A stretch of DNA of 55,998 nt from Pseudomonas entomophila (GCF_013523125.1 NZ_JAAMQJ010000033.1:1-55998), one strand, 5' to 3'; counted from the first letter of the stretch, positions 25,099 through 34,836 are shown. The notes: a model not told the origin generated them from the letters alone. Program-made: numbers and translations.

Positions 25099-25467
25099 AT
25101 GAGCACGGCCTCCTCCGCTGCCGCCACTGCCCGCCTCGACCGCATCCTCGCCGACGCCAAGCGCGACAAGGAAATGGGCTACCGGGACAAGGCACTGAAA
25201 ATGTATCCGCATGTGTGCGGTCGTTGCACCCGCGAGTTTTCCGGCAAGCGCCTGTCGGAACTGACCGTGCACCACCGCGACCACAACCATGACAACAACC
25301 CGCAGGATGGCTCCAACTGGGAGCTGCTGTGCCTGTATTGCCATGACAACGAACATTCGCGCTACACCGACCAGCAGTACTTCGGTGAGGGTTCGCTGAG
25401 CAGCCCGAAGACCGCGACCGCGACCCATAACCCGTTTGCGGGGTTGGCGGATCTGTTGAAGAAGTGA
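25099..25467 (+). CDS. YajD family HNH nuclease
   Basis: A 122-residue protein with a zinc-bound HNH motif: CGRC near 39-42, LTVHHRDHNHDNNP, then LLCLYCHDNEH. YajD-type proteins are chromosomal HNH nucleases of unknown role. AAGGA precedes the ATG at 25099. Divergent from the proline-rich gene. Confidence 0.92.
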   Translation: MSTASSAAATARLDRILADAKRDKEMGYRDKALKMYPHVCGRCTREFSGKRLSELTVHHRDHNHDNNPQDGSNWELLCLYCHDNEHSRYTDQQYFGEGSLSSPKTATATHNPFAGLADLLKK

Positions 25468-25516
25468 ATTGGGCGGGTAAGGTGACGGGGTGTCCTGGCG
25501 GATACCGTGTTGCCTT

Positions 25517-25543
25517 CATCGCTGGCAAGCCAGCTCCCACAGG
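25517..25543 (+). repeat. REP element, GCCGGC-type variant
   Basis: TCGCTGGCAAGCCAGC followed by TCCCACAGG, a compensated variant (both arms changed) of the copy at 14319. The tail CTTGTGGGGGGCTTGCCCGCGATG at 25769-25797 is a degenerate inverted partner. Confidence 0.65.
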
Positions 25544-25558
25544 GTCTCCTGTGCCTGG

Positions 25559-25762
25559 TCTGGCTTGGTTCATCTCAGCAAGCGACTGTCAGGCTGCGGC
25601 TCTTGTGTGAGAGCAATGCCCACAAGGTCCCCTGCACCGGGTCTGGCTTGATTCATCTCACCAAACGACTGTCAGGCTGCGGCTCTTGTGTGAGAGCAAT
25701 GCCCACAAGGTCCCCTGCCCGGGTCTGGCTTGGTTCATCTCAGCAAGCGACTGTCAGGCTGC
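25559..25762 (+). repeat. 82/83-bp tandem repeat, about 2.5 copies
   Basis: Units start at 25559, 25642 and 25724 (TCTGGCTTGGTTCATCTCA...), nearly identical to each other; the third breaks off after GTCAGGCTGC. The array is bounded on both sides by REP halves. It has no support as coding sequence. It fills the 385-bp gap between the HNH and FemAB-like genes. Confidence 0.85.
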
Positions 25763-25852
25763 ATTGGCCCCTTGTGGGGGGCTTGCCCGCGATGGCGTCA
25801 GGTCATGCACCGCCCTCATCGCGCGCCAGCCGTTCCCGAGCCTGAAGTGGCC

Positions 25853-26980
25853 TCAACCCTGCCGATACGGCAACGCCTGGCGTGCCGCCTCGGCATAGCC
25901 CAGCACACCCTCGCGCTCCTGGACCAGGAACTCTTCCACCGCCTGGCGCAGGCCTGGATGCAGCAGGTAATGCCACGACCGCGTGATCACCGGCTCGAAC
26001 CCGCGGATCAGCTTGTGCTCGCCCTGGGCGCCGGCGTCGAATCGCTGGAAACCTTCACGAATGGCGAACTCCATGCCCTGGTAGAAACAGGTCTCGAAGT
26101 GCAGCCGGTCGAATTCGTCCAGGCAGCCCCAGTAGCGCCCATAGAAACTGTCGCTGCCCACCAGGCTCAGGGCCATCGCCACCTCCTGCTGCCCCTGGCG
26201 TGCGATCACCACGCGGATCGCCTCGGGCATGCGTTCGGCCAGCAGGCTGAAGAACGCACGCGTCAGGTACGGCGGGCGCCCGCGCACCCGGTAGGTGTTG
26301 GCGTAACAGGTGTAGACGAAATCCCACTGCACCTCGCTGAGCTGGTCGCCTCGGTACCAATCGAAGGTCATGCCCTGCCCGACGACCTGCTCGCGCTCCT
26401 TGCGCATCTGCTTGCGCTTGCGTGAGCTGAGTGCGTCGAGAAAGTCCTGGAAATCCCGGTAGCCCTGGTTGCGCCAGTGAAACTGGCAGCCCAGCCGTTC
26501 CATCCAGCCCGGCAACTCGCGCAACGGCGCATCGGTGGCGGCGTCGGTGAAGTTGACATGGGCGCCGGAGAGGCCGGCCTGGGTCAGGTACTGCGGCAAG
26601 GCCTGCAGCAATAGCCGGGCATCGTCCGGGTCGGCGGCCAGCAGCCGTGGCCCACCCACCGGGCTGAAGGGCACCGCACCGAGCAGTTTGGGGTAGTAGG
26701 CAATGCCGGCCCGCTCACAGGCATCCGCCCAGCCATGATCGAACACGTACTCCCCATAGGAGTGCCATTTGCGATAGGCCGGCAGCAAGGCACGCACCTG
26801 GCCATCGCGCTCCAGCACCAGGTGTTCGGCGGCCCATCCGGTCCCCTCGCCGAGGCTGCCGCTGTCCTCCAGCGACGACAGGAAGGCATGCCGCAGGAAA
26901 GGCTGGTCGGCGGGGACCTGTGCATCCCACACGGCCGGTGGCAAGTCGCTCGATCGGGCAAGGCTGTAGAGGCTGGTCAC
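25853..26980 (-). CDS. FemAB/GNAT-like acyltransferase (DUF482)
   Basis: A 375-residue protein of the peptidogalycan/DUF482 family: PADQPFLRHAFLSSLEDSGS near 23-42, FSPVGGPRLL, SSRKRKQMRKEREQV, and a C-terminal GAQGEHKLIRGFEP. The fold is a double GNAT domain and the likely chemistry is acyl transfer; the substrate is unknown. The start is a GTG at 26980 without a strong ribosome-binding site, so the first residues are uncertain. Confidence 0.85.
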   Translation of the reverse strand: MTSLYSLARSSDLPPAVWDAQVPADQPFLRHAFLSSLEDSGSLGEGTGWAAEHLVLERDGQVRALLPAYRKWHSYGEYVFDHGWADACERAGIAYYPKLLGAVPFSPVGGPRLLAADPDDARLLLQALPQYLTQAGLSGAHVNFTDAATDAPLRELPGWMERLGCQFHWRNQGYRDFQDFLDALSSRKRKQMRKEREQVVGQGMTFDWYRGDQLSEVQWDFVYTCYANTYRVRGRPPYLTRAFFSLLAERMPEAIRVVIARQGQQEVAMALSLVGSDSFYGRYWGCLDEFDRLHFETCFYQGMEFAIREGFQRFDAGAQGEHKLIRGFEPVITRSWHYLLHPGLRQAVEEFLVQEREGVLGYAEAARQALPYRQG

Positions 26981-27218
26981 AGGGCAGGACTCGTGGCGAG
27001 TGAGCTGACAGTATCGCGGAAGACCTCCCTCGGACTCAAATCACCGGTGCATCGCTTCATCGCATAGCCATCAAAGAGACATCAACCTGTCATTTGCCCC
27101 CGCAATACTTGCGCCTGTTTTCCGGAAGCCCAGAACCTGTCTAGCCAGGCACTTTCCGGTGACATGCCAATTCGGGGCGGGCGCCAGCCTTCCCCCTTTT
27201 TTCAACAGGGAGAACCGT

Positions 27219-28466
27219 ATGCGTCTTGTTTCTACACTCACCGGAGCGAGCCTGTGCACCAGCGTGCTGCTGGCGCTGAGTACTCCGGCCAGTGCGGCCG
27301 TCGACGCCAAGCTGCTCGAGATGCTGCGCGCCAACGGCTCGATCAACCAGGCGCAATACAACGAACTGCAAGGCGACCTGGCCAAGGAAACCCAGGAGAA
27401 GGCCACCCAGAAGGCCCAGTCGGAACGCCTGAATGCGTTCGAGCAGAAAGTGGCCTGGGCGGCCAAGACCCAGATCAAGGGCGACGTGCGCCTGCGCTAC
27501 GAAGACGTCAACGTCGAGAACCCGACCTCGCGCAGCAACAACCAGGACCGTGAGCGCGTCCGTGCCCGCCTGGGTGTCTACAGCGAGATCAACCCCCAGG
27601 TCGATGCCGGCATCCGTGTGGCCACCGGCAGTGGGGCCGATGCGCGCTCGACCAACCAGAGCCTGGACAATTACTTCGAGAAGAAATCGCTGTGGGTCGA
27701 CTTGGCCTACCTCGACTGGCACCCAACCGGCGTGCCGAACCTGCACCTGATCGGCGGCAAGATGCCCCAGCCGTGGGTGAGCATGGGCGACGTGATCTGG
27801 GACAGCGACGTCAACCCCGAAGGCGTGGCCGCTACCTACAAGACCGACCTAGGCGGGGTCGAGCTGTTCGGCAGTGCCGGGCACTACATGCTCAAGGACA
27901 ACGTCGACGGCGACGGCGTGCAATTCAAGCATGACTTGCAGCTGTACGCAGGCCAGCTGGGCGCTCGCTTCGCGCCGGCCGATACCCTCAAGCTGACCCT
28001 GGGTGGCAGCGTGTATGGGTACGACAACGACGATGCGTCGGCACCGCTGCTGGTCAACGGCAACACCACCAACCAGTTCAACCTGGTGGAAGGCTTCGGC
28101 CAACTGGACTTCACCGGTCTGGCCATCCCGCTTTCGGCGTATGGCCAGTACGTGGTCAACACCGAGGCCGACGACAGCGAGGACACCGCCTGGCTGGCGG
28201 GCGTGAAGACCAAGCTCGGCGCCTTCGGCATCGACTACAACTACCGCGACGTGCAACGCAACGCGGTGGTCAGCGCCTTCACCGACTCGGACTTCGCCAA
28301 CGGCTTCACCGGTTCGCGCGGGCACAAGATCAAGGTCGGTTACGAGATCGACAAGAACTTCTCGGTGGCGGCGGCGTACCTGGCGGCCAAGTCGGACCGC
28401 TCGAACCTGCCGCGTAACGATGCGAACGTGGATACGGTGCAGGTGGATCTGGAGGCGAAGTTCTAA
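27219..28466 (+). CDS. Outer-membrane porin (putative porin, Porin_5 type)
   Basis: A 415-residue protein with signal peptide MRLVSTLTGASLCTSVLLALSTPASA, a short helical region (LLEMLRANGSINQAQYNEL, then QEKATQKAQSERLNAFEQK) of coiled-coil type, and then alternating beta strands ending in an aromatic F (LEAKF), the outer-membrane targeting end. It probably forms a beta barrel for small solutes. AGGGAG lies before the ATG. A good terminator follows at 28495. Confidence 0.88.
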   Translation: MRLVSTLTGASLCTSVLLALSTPASAAVDAKLLEMLRANGSINQAQYNELQGDLAKETQEKATQKAQSERLNAFEQKVAWAAKTQIKGDVRLRYEDVNVENPTSRSNNQDRERVRARLGVYSEINPQVDAGIRVATGSGADARSTNQSLDNYFEKKSLWVDLAYLDWHPTGVPNLHLIGGKMPQPWVSMGDVIWDSDVNPEGVAATYKTDLGGVELFGSAGHYMLKDNVDGDGVQFKHDLQLYAGQLGARFAPADTLKLTLGGSVYGYDNDDASAPLLVNGNTTNQFNLVEGFGQLDFTGLAIPLSAYGQYVVNTEADDSEDTAWLAGVKTKLGAFGIDYNYRDVQRNAVVSAFTDSDFANGFTGSRGHKIKVGYEIDKNFSVAAAYLAAKSDRSNLPRNDANVDTVQVDLEAKF

Positions 28467-28494
28467 GCGCGACCTGGAAACAGGCGTGGGGTAG

Positions 28495-28526
28495 AGGCGG
28501 ACGTCCTAGGGGGCGTCTGCCTTTTT
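28495..28526 (+). terminator. Rho-independent terminator of the porin gene
   Basis: AGGCGGACG, a ten-base loop, then CGTCTGCCT (one G-U pair) followed by TTTTT. It lies 28 bp after the porin stop codon. Confidence 0.85.
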
Positions 28527-28560
28527 GGGCTGTGCGGACGGTGCATTGAGGATGAATCGG

Positions 28561-28822
28561 GGTGGCTGATTTATGGGCCCTGCGGGCCCAATCGCGGCAC
28601 TGGGGCCGCTCCTACACCCGTAGTGAGACCGGCGTTGTATCGGCTATTGCTGACGGTGCCTGGGCGCGGGTCGGGGTGGCTGGTTTGTGGGCCCTGCGGG
28701 CCCAATCGCGGCACTGGGGCCGCTCTACACCCGTAGTGAGACCGGCGTTGTATCGGCTATTGCTGACGGTGCCTGGGCGCGGGTCGGGGTGGCTGGTTTG
28801 TGGGTCCTGCGGGCCCAATCGC
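28561..28822 (+). repeat. Tandem array of 113/114-bp REP-containing units
   Basis: Two nearly identical units start at 28561 and 28675, and a third begins at 28788 before diverging. Each holds a REP (28573-28617, 28686-28729, 28798-28854) followed by about 68 bp of spacer (CCGTAGTGAGACCGGCGTTG onward). The third REP has the long second hairpin. The array lies directly upstream of the RAYT gene. Confidence 0.88.
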
Positions 28823-28899
28823 GGCCGGTCCGGCGCCACGGCAGGGGCGGCTCCATGGAACCCTCGCGATAGCCGTTACTACGGTGGTGTCACTACGGG

Positions 28900-28945
28900 T
28901 GTAGGAGCGGCCCCTGTGCCGCGATTGGGCCTGCAAGGCCCATAA
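28900..28945 (-). repeat. REP element inverted to the array
   Basis: TGTAGGAGCGGCCCCTGTGC followed by GCGATTGGGCCTGCAAGGCCC, the reverse complement of the REP form in the array. It closes an inverted REP arrangement about 150 bp before the RAYT start codon. Confidence 0.8.
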
Positions 28946-29093
28946 AGTCAGCCATTGGCGGCTATCAGCTGAACTGCTCAGGGTCAGAAACCAGACATCG
29001 CCTCTTTGAAAAATGGTTGGTAAAACAGTTGCCTTAGCCTTGGTCTTCTCACCCTCTAAGCTTCCTGGTCTCTATCCCGCCAAGGAGGCCCCC

Positions 29094-29543
29094 ATGCCCT
29101 ACCCCGCATCCCATCGACTGCGCCGCGGCCGGTTTTCAGAGCCTGGCCGCCTCTACCTCGTCACCACCGTCACCCATCGGCGGGCGCCGCTGTTTCAGCA
29201 GCTCAAGGCCGCCCGAACCGTCATCCGCCACGTACAAACGCGCCCTGGCGAATTCGACACCCTGGCCTGGGTCCTGATGCCCGATCACTTGCACTGGCTG
29301 CTCCAGCTGGAATCGGCCGGGCTCGCGCACGTGGTGCATGGCTTCAAGTCCTGCAGCAGTGCGGCGCTGATCAAGGCAGGGTTGGCTTGCGGGCAGGTAT
29401 GGCAGGCGGGTTATCACGACCGGGCGCTGCGTCGCTGGGACGATGTAAGAACCGCAGCGCGCTATATCGTAGCCAACCCGCTACGGACAGGCCTGGTGGA
29501 CCGGGTGGGCGCTTATCCTCACTGGGACGCGGTGTGGCTATGA
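29094..29543 (+). CDS. REP-associated tyrosine transposase (RAYT)
   Basis: A 149-residue Y1-type HUH nuclease. It has YLVTTVTHRRAPLF, the HUH motif M-P-D-H65-L-H67-W, and the catalytic Tyr Y124 in ARYIVANPLRTGLV. RAYTs are IS200/IS605 relatives that bind and cleave REP hairpins as single strands and are held responsible for REP spread. The ATG at 29094 follows AAGGAGG. Upstream are four REPs of the GGGCCC type, its probable substrate. All key residues are present, so it looks intact. Confidence 0.92.
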   Translation: MPYPASHRLRRGRFSEPGRLYLVTTVTHRRAPLFQQLKAARTVIRHVQTRPGEFDTLAWVLMPDHLHWLLQLESAGLAHVVHGFKSCSSAALIKAGLACGQVWQAGYHDRALRRWDDVRTAARYIVANPLRTGLVDRVGAYPHWDAVWL

Positions 29544-29598
29544 ACGGCACTTGCGGCGGCCCCGCTTTCGAGAAACGAGGCCAGCCCATGGCCTGCCT

Positions 29599-30720
29599 TC
29601 ACCGCTTGCGCAGCACCACGCTGCCGATCGAGTACCCCGCCCCGAACGAACTCAACACCCCCAACGCCCCCGGCGCCAGGTCGTCCTGGTACAGGTGGAA
29701 GGCGATCACCGAGCCGGCCGAACTGGTGTTGGCATAACGGTCGAGGATCACCGGCGCCTCGGCCTCGGTCGCCTCGCGCCCCAGCAGTTTCTTGACGATC
29801 AGCTGGTTCATGCTCAGGTTGGCCTGGTGCAGCCAGAAACGCTGCACGTCCTGGGGCTGCAAATCGTGTTCGGCCAGGTGCTGGCCGATCAGTTCGGCGA
29901 CCATCGGGCAGACTTCGCGGAACACCTTGCGGCCTTCCTGCACGAACAGCTTCTCCTGGGCCAGGCCGTCATCCGCTTCGGCACGGTTGAGGAAACCGAA
30001 GTTGTTGCGGATGTTGTTGGAGAACTGGGTCAGCAGCTTGGTCCCGAGGATCTCGAAGACCTGATGCGAGACGGCCTGGTCGGCCCGCTCGATCACCAGG
30101 GCCGTGGCCGCATCGCCAAAGATGAAATGGCTGTCACGGTCACGGAAGTTCAGGTGGCCGGTGCAGATCTCCGGGTTCACCACCAGGATCGCCCGCGCCT
30201 GGCCCAGCTGCACGCTGTTGGCGGCGGTCTGGATGCCGAAGGTGGCCGAGGAGCAGGCCACGTTCATGTCGAAGGCGAAGCCCTGGACGCCCAGCGCCTG
30301 CTGCACTTCGATGGCGATGGCCGGATAAGGACGCTGCAGGTTGGAGCAGGCGACGATCACCCCGTCGATGTCGGCCGCGCTGCGACCGGCGCGCTCGAGC
30401 GCTTGGTGGGCGGCGGCCACGGCCATCTCGCAGAGGATCGACGGCTCGTCGTCGCTACGAGCCCGCAAATGCGGCTTCATGCGCTGGGGATCGAGGATGC
30501 CGGCCTTGTCCATGACGTAGCGGCTCTTGATGCCCGAGGCCTTTTCGATGAAGGCGGCGTTGGACTCTTCCTTGGCCTGCAGCTCGCCGCGGGCGATGGC
30601 CTCGGCATGCTCATGGTTGTACTGGTGCGCCCAGGTGTTGAAAGACGCCACCAGCTCTTCGTTGCTGATGCGCTGGGCCGGGGTGTAGAGCCCGGTGCCG
30701 CTGATCACGACGTTGTGCAC
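29599..30720 (-). CDS. Beta-ketoacyl-ACP synthase III (FabH2-type)
   Basis: A 373-residue condensing enzyme with the triad C156 (NVACSSATFG), H298 (WLHQANL) and N331 (YANTSSAGS). It resembles P. aeruginosa PA3286 in length and motifs; that enzyme joins octanoyl-CoA with malonyl-ACP, shunting beta-oxidation products into fatty acid synthesis. The start at 30720 (MHNVVISGTGLYTP) is the conserved one. It lies downstream of hrpA and near fadD, consistent with a lipid role. Confidence 0.88.
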   Translation of the reverse strand: MHNVVISGTGLYTPAQRISNEELVASFNTWAHQYNHEHAEAIARGELQAKEESNAAFIEKASGIKSRYVMDKAGILDPQRMKPHLRARSDDEPSILCEMAVAAAHQALERAGRSAADIDGVIVACSNLQRPYPAIAIEVQQALGVQGFAFDMNVACSSATFGIQTAANSVQLGQARAILVVNPEICTGHLNFRDRDSHFIFGDAATALVIERADQAVSHQVFEILGTKLLTQFSNNIRNNFGFLNRAEADDGLAQEKLFVQEGRKVFREVCPMVAELIGQHLAEHDLQPQDVQRFWLHQANLSMNQLIVKKLLGREATEAEAPVILDRYANTSSAGSVIAFHLYQDDLAPGALGVLSSFGAGYSIGSVVLRKR

Positions 30721-30863
30721 GCGCGTTCCTCTTGTTCTATGGCCCCGCGCGGTGGCGTCGGCCTGGATCGGGTGGAGAGAATGGCACGGTGTGCCAATGG
30801 GGCAGTGGCCTGGATTCTAAGCCGCCACAGGGCCCTGGCGGCAAGTTTTTACGCCACAATCGA

Positions 30864-30890
30864 GTGACCAATAAGTCACATTCGTGACGG
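30864..30890 (-). promoter_or_regulatory. Possible operator upstream of fabH2 (GTGAC/GTCAC)
   Basis: GTGAC-N6-GTCAC (30864-30879) with a third half-site GTGAC four bases later. It lies about 145 bp upstream of the fabH2 start. A similar GTGAC/GTCAC pair occurs between fadD and phaJ1. No regulator can be named; it is not the GAAAC-N4-GTTTC form of a PsrA box. Confidence 0.35.
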
Positions 30891-30930
30891 GGTTGGCGAA
30901 CGGGGCCGCCCTGTAGCCCCCACCTACCTG

Positions 30931-33900
30931 CTACCCTTCCACCAGCGTCCACTGCTTGTTCAGGCGCTTGTCCGACACCGGCACCTTGGTGCCCAGCTGC
31001 TGCGCGAACAACGACACGCGGTACTCCTCCAGCCACCAGCGGTACAGCGCCAACTGCTCGTCGCGCTTGCCTTCCTGGGCATGCTTGTCGGCGCGGGCCT
31101 GGTATTGGGCCCACAGCGTGCTCAGCTCGCTGCTCCAGACCCGGTCCTTCTGCACCTGCGCGCCCAGCTTCTCCAGCCGCAGCTCGATGGCCTTGAGGTA
31201 GCGCGGCAGCTCCTTGAACCAGGCATGGGGCGTCTGGCGCACGAAGCCGGGGTATACCAGGTGCCCCAGTTGCTGCTTGATGTCGTTGAGCGCCACCGCC
31301 TGGCTCAGGTCGATCTTGCCCTTGAAGCGCTTTTGCAGGCCATGCCACAGCTTGAGCACTTCCAGGGTCTGGCGGGCCAGGCGTTCGGCGTGCTCGGCCC
31401 AGGCCCCGCGCTTGCGCTCGGCCAGCGAGGCCAGGGCGGCGCCATCCCGAGGCAAGGGGTCTTCGCCTTCGAGGATGCAGCTGTCCAGGCTGGCCAGCAG
31501 GATGTCCTCGACCAGGGCCTCGACCCGGCCCAGCTCGCGGTAGAGCAGCCCCAGCTCGGTCAGCCCCGGCAGCTTGCCACGCAGGAACTTGGCCGGCTCG
31601 GCCAGCTGTTGCAGGAGCAGGCGCTGCAAGGCCCGGCGGTGCTGGAACTCGGCTTCGGCCTGCGTCGAGAAGCGCCCCTCGCGCACGGCGCCATTGTCTT
31701 CCACCAAGGCCGGATAGACCGTCAGCGACAGCCCGGCGATCTTCTGCTGGGCGGTCTGGGCCACCTGGCCGAAGGCCTTGGCCTGGACGGGCTGATCGGC
31801 CTTTTCGTGGCGCGGCATGGCCAATGCGGCCTGGCTGGCGGCGGCAAAGCGTGCGGTCAGCTCGGCCAGATCGCGGCCTTCGCCCAGGAACTTGCCCTGC
31901 CCGTCGACCACCTCGATGTTCATCCGCAGGTGGCTGTCGACCTGGCTGGCCGCCTCCGCCCAGGCCTCATCGCTGACCCGGGCGCCGGTCATGCGCAACA
32001 GCTCGTGGCCCAGGGCCTGGGGCAAGGCGCCCTGGCCGAAGACCAGGCGGGCCATGGCTGCCTTGACGAAGTCCGGCACCGGCACGAAGTTCTTGCGCAG
32101 GGCCTTGGGCAGGTTACGCACCAGGGCGATGCACTTGGCCTCCAGCAGACCCGGCACCAGCCACTCCAGGCGCTCGGCCGGCAGGCTGGGCAGCAGGGGC
32201 GCCGGCACGCGCACGGTGACGCCGTCACGGGGGTGGTTCGGCTCGAAGTGGTAGCTCAGCGCCAGGCGCAGGTCGCCGAACTGCAAGGTATCGGGGTACT
32301 GCGCCGCGGTCACCTCGCTGGCTTCGCGGGCCAGCACGTCCTCCTCGCGCATGATCAGCAGGTTCGGGTCCTTCTGGCTCTGGGTGCGGTACCAGCTGTC
32401 GAAGGTGGCGGTCTGGTGGATCTCCTCCGGCAGGCGCGCCTCGTAGAAGGCGTACAGGGTCTCTTCATCGGCCAGGATGTCGCGTCGGCGGGCCTTGGCT
32501 TCCAGTTCGTCGAGCTGTTCGAGCAGGCGCCGGTTGGCCGCCAGGCACTTGGCCCGTGACTGGATCTGCCCACCGACCAGGCCTTCGCGGATGAACAGCT
32601 CGCGCGAGACCACCGGGTCGATCGGCCCGAAATGCACGGGACGCCGCCCCACCAGGATCAGCCCGTACAGGGTGATCTGCTCGAAGGCCACCACCTGCCC
32701 GCGCTTCTTCTCCCAGTGCGGCTCGAAGTGGTTCTTCTTGATCAGGTGCCCGGCCAGCGGCTCGATCCAGTCCGGCTCGATCCGCGCCACCATGCGCGCG
32801 TACAGCTTGGTGGTTTCCACCAGCTCGGCCGCCATCAGCCACTGCGGACGCTTGCGGCCCAGGCCGGACGAAGGGTGGACCCAGAAGCGCCGCTGACGCG
32901 CGCCCTGGTAGTCGCCCTCTTCGGCCTTGTGGCCGATCTGGCTGAGCAGGCCGCTGAGGATGGCCTTGTGCACCGGCAGGTAATCGGCCGGTTCCTTGTT
33001 CACCACCAGCTGCAGGTCGCGGCAGATCAGCGCCAACTGGCGATGGGCGTCGCGCCACTCGCGCAGGCGCAGGTAATTGAGGAACTGCTTGCGGCACCAG
33101 TTGCGCAGCGGGTTGGCGGTGAGCGCCTGGCGCTGTTCCTCGAAGCCGCGCCAGAGGTTGATCAAGGCCGCGAAGTCCGAGTCGACGTCCTTCCACTGGG
33201 CATGGGCCTGGTCGGCCGCCTGTTGACGCTCCGGCGGACGTTCGCGCGGATCCTGCACCGACAGCGCACTGGCGACGATCAGCACTTCCTGCAGGCTGCC
33301 CTGGCGGGCGCCTTCGAGCAGCATGCGGCCCAGGCGCGGGTCGATGGGCAGGCGCGCCAGTTGGCGCCCGAGCGGGGTCAGCTGGTTCTCGCGGTTGACC
33401 GCCGACAGCTCCTGCAACAGGTTGAAGCCGTCGCTGATGGCCTTGCCGTCCGGCGGCTCGATGAACGGGAAGGCATCGATGGCGCCCAGGCGCAGGTGCA
33501 GCATCTGCAGGATCACCGCCGCCAGGTTGGTGCGCAGGATCTCCGGGTCGGTGAAGGCCGGCCGTGCGTTGAAGTCTTCCTCGCTGTACAGCCGGATGCA
33601 GATGCCCGGCTCGACCCGGCCACAACGGCCCTTGCGCTGGTTGGCGCTGGCCTGGGAGACCGCCTCGATGGGCAGCCGCTGGACCTTGGCGCGGTAGCTG
33701 TAGCGGCTGATGCGCGCCGTGCCGCTGTCGATCACGTAGCGGATGCCCGGCACGGTCAACGAGGTTTCTGCCACGTTGGTGGCCAGCACCACACGGCGTC
33801 CGGCATGGGACTGGAAGATGCGCTGCTGCTCGGCGGGCGACAGGCGCGCGTACAGGGGCAGGATCTCGGTGTGGCGCAGCTGGGCCTTGCGCAGCATCTC

Positions 33901-34836
33901 GGCAGCGTCGCGAATCTCGCGCTCGCCCGGCAGGAACACCAGCACGTCGCCCGGGCTCTTGCGTTCGCGGCGCTCGTGGTCGGCGATCTCGTCGAGGGTG
34001 GCCAGGATCGCCTGGTCGACGGTGAGGTCGTCCTCGACCGCGTTGCCCTCCTCGTCCTGTTCGCTGGTCAACGGACGGTACCAGGTCTCGACCGGGTAGG
34101 TACGGCCCGACACCTCGATGATCGGCGCGTCGTCGAAGTGCTTGGAGAAACGCTCCAGGTCGATGGTCGCCGAGGTGATGATCAGCTTGAGGTCCGGACG
34201 ACGCGGCAGCAGGGTCTTGAGGTAGCCCAGCAGGAAGTCGATGTTCAGGCTGCGTTCGTGGGCTTCGTCGACGATGATCGTGTCGTAGCGCTCGAGGAAG
34301 CGGTCGTGCTGGGTTTCGGCCAGCAGGATGCCGTCGGTCATCAGCTTGACCAAGGTGTTGGCGTCACTCTGGTCTTCGAAACGCACCTGGTAGCCGACCA
34401 GGCCACCCAGAGGCGTACCCAGCTCATCGGCCACCCGCGAGGCCACACTGCGCGCAGCGATCCGGCGCGGCTGGGTGTGGGCGATCAGCCCGTGGCTGCC
34501 GCGGCCCAGTTCGAGGCAGATCTTCGGCAGCTGGGTGGTTTTGCCCGAACCGGTTTCACCGGCGATCACCAGCACCTGGTGTTCGGACAGGGCCTTCTTG
34601 ATGTCGTCGCGCTTGGCGGCGATCGGCAGGCTGTCGTCGTAGCGCACGGTCGGCACGCTGGCCTGGCGGGCGCTGACCTGCGCACAGGAGGCCTGCAGGC
34701 GCTCGGCCCATTGCGCCAGCTTGGCGTCGTCGGGGCGCTTGTTCAGCTCGTGCAGTTGCCGACGCAGACGATGGCGGTCGGCGATCATGGCGTGGTCGAG
34801 GGTGTTCAGCAGCTTGGCGGTGGCGTGGTCTGTCAT
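30931..34836 (-). CDS. hrpA: ATP-dependent RNA helicase HrpA
   Basis: A 1301-residue DEAH-box helicase: Walker A GETGSGKTT at 93-101, DEAHER near 190, SATID, and QRKGRCGR (motif VI), then the helicase-associated and OB-fold regions and the long DUF3418 C-terminal domain typical of HrpA. In other bacteria HrpA resolves stalled ribosomes and processes mRNA. Length matches. Two very long plus-strand frames on top of it are antisense shadows. Confidence 0.96.
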   Translation of the reverse strand: MTDHATAKLLNTLDHAMIADRHRLRRQLHELNKRPDDAKLAQWAERLQASCAQVSARQASVPTVRYDDSLPIAAKRDDIKKALSEHQVLVIAGETGSGKTTQLPKICLELGRGSHGLIAHTQPRRIAARSVASRVADELGTPLGGLVGYQVRFEDQSDANTLVKLMTDGILLAETQHDRFLERYDTIIVDEAHERSLNIDFLLGYLKTLLPRRPDLKLIITSATIDLERFSKHFDDAPIIEVSGRTYPVETWYRPLTSEQDEEGNAVEDDLTVDQAILATLDEIADHERRERKSPGDVLVFLPGEREIRDAAEMLRKAQLRHTEILPLYARLSPAEQQRIFQSHAGRRVVLATNVAETSLTVPGIRYVIDSGTARISRYSYRAKVQRLPIEAVSQASANQRKGRCGRVEPGICIRLYSEEDFNARPAFTDPEILRTNLAAVILQMLHLRLGAIDAFPFIEPPDGKAISDGFNLLQELSAVNRENQLTPLGRQLARLPIDPRLGRMLLEGARQGSLQEVLIVASALSVQDPRERPPERQQAADQAHAQWKDVDSDFAALINLWRGFEEQRQALTANPLRNWCRKQFLNYLRLREWRDAHRQLALICRDLQLVVNKEPADYLPVHKAILSGLLSQIGHKAEEGDYQGARQRRFWVHPSSGLGRKRPQWLMAAELVETTKLYARMVARIEPDWIEPLAGHLIKKNHFEPHWEKKRGQVVAFEQITLYGLILVGRRPVHFGPIDPVVSRELFIREGLVGGQIQSRAKCLAANRRLLEQLDELEAKARRRDILADEETLYAFYEARLPEEIHQTATFDSWYRTQSQKDPNLLIMREEDVLAREASEVTAAQYPDTLQFGDLRLALSYHFEPNHPRDGVTVRVPAPLLPSLPAERLEWLVPGLLEAKCIALVRNLPKALRKNFVPVPDFVKAAMARLVFGQGALPQALGHELLRMTGARVSDEAWAEAASQVDSHLRMNIEVVDGQGKFLGEGRDLAELTARFAAASQAALAMPRHEKADQPVQAKAFGQVAQTAQQKIAGLSLTVYPALVEDNGAVREGRFSTQAEAEFQHRRALQRLLLQQLAEPAKFLRGKLPGLTELGLLYRELGRVEALVEDILLASLDSCILEGEDPLPRDGAALASLAERKRGAWAEHAERLARQTLEVLKLWHGLQKRFKGKIDLSQAVALNDIKQQLGHLVYPGFVRQTPHAWFKELPRYLKAIELRLEKLGAQVQKDRVWSSELSTLWAQYQARADKHAQEGKRDEQLALYRWWLEEYRVSLFAQQLGTKVPVSDKRLNKQWTLVEG

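Noticed and set aside
28561..28822. CRISPR-like tandem repeats
   Set aside because: Units are 113/114 bp with both REP and 'spacer' conserved; CRISPR repeats are 23-47 bp with unique spacers. No cas genes are present.
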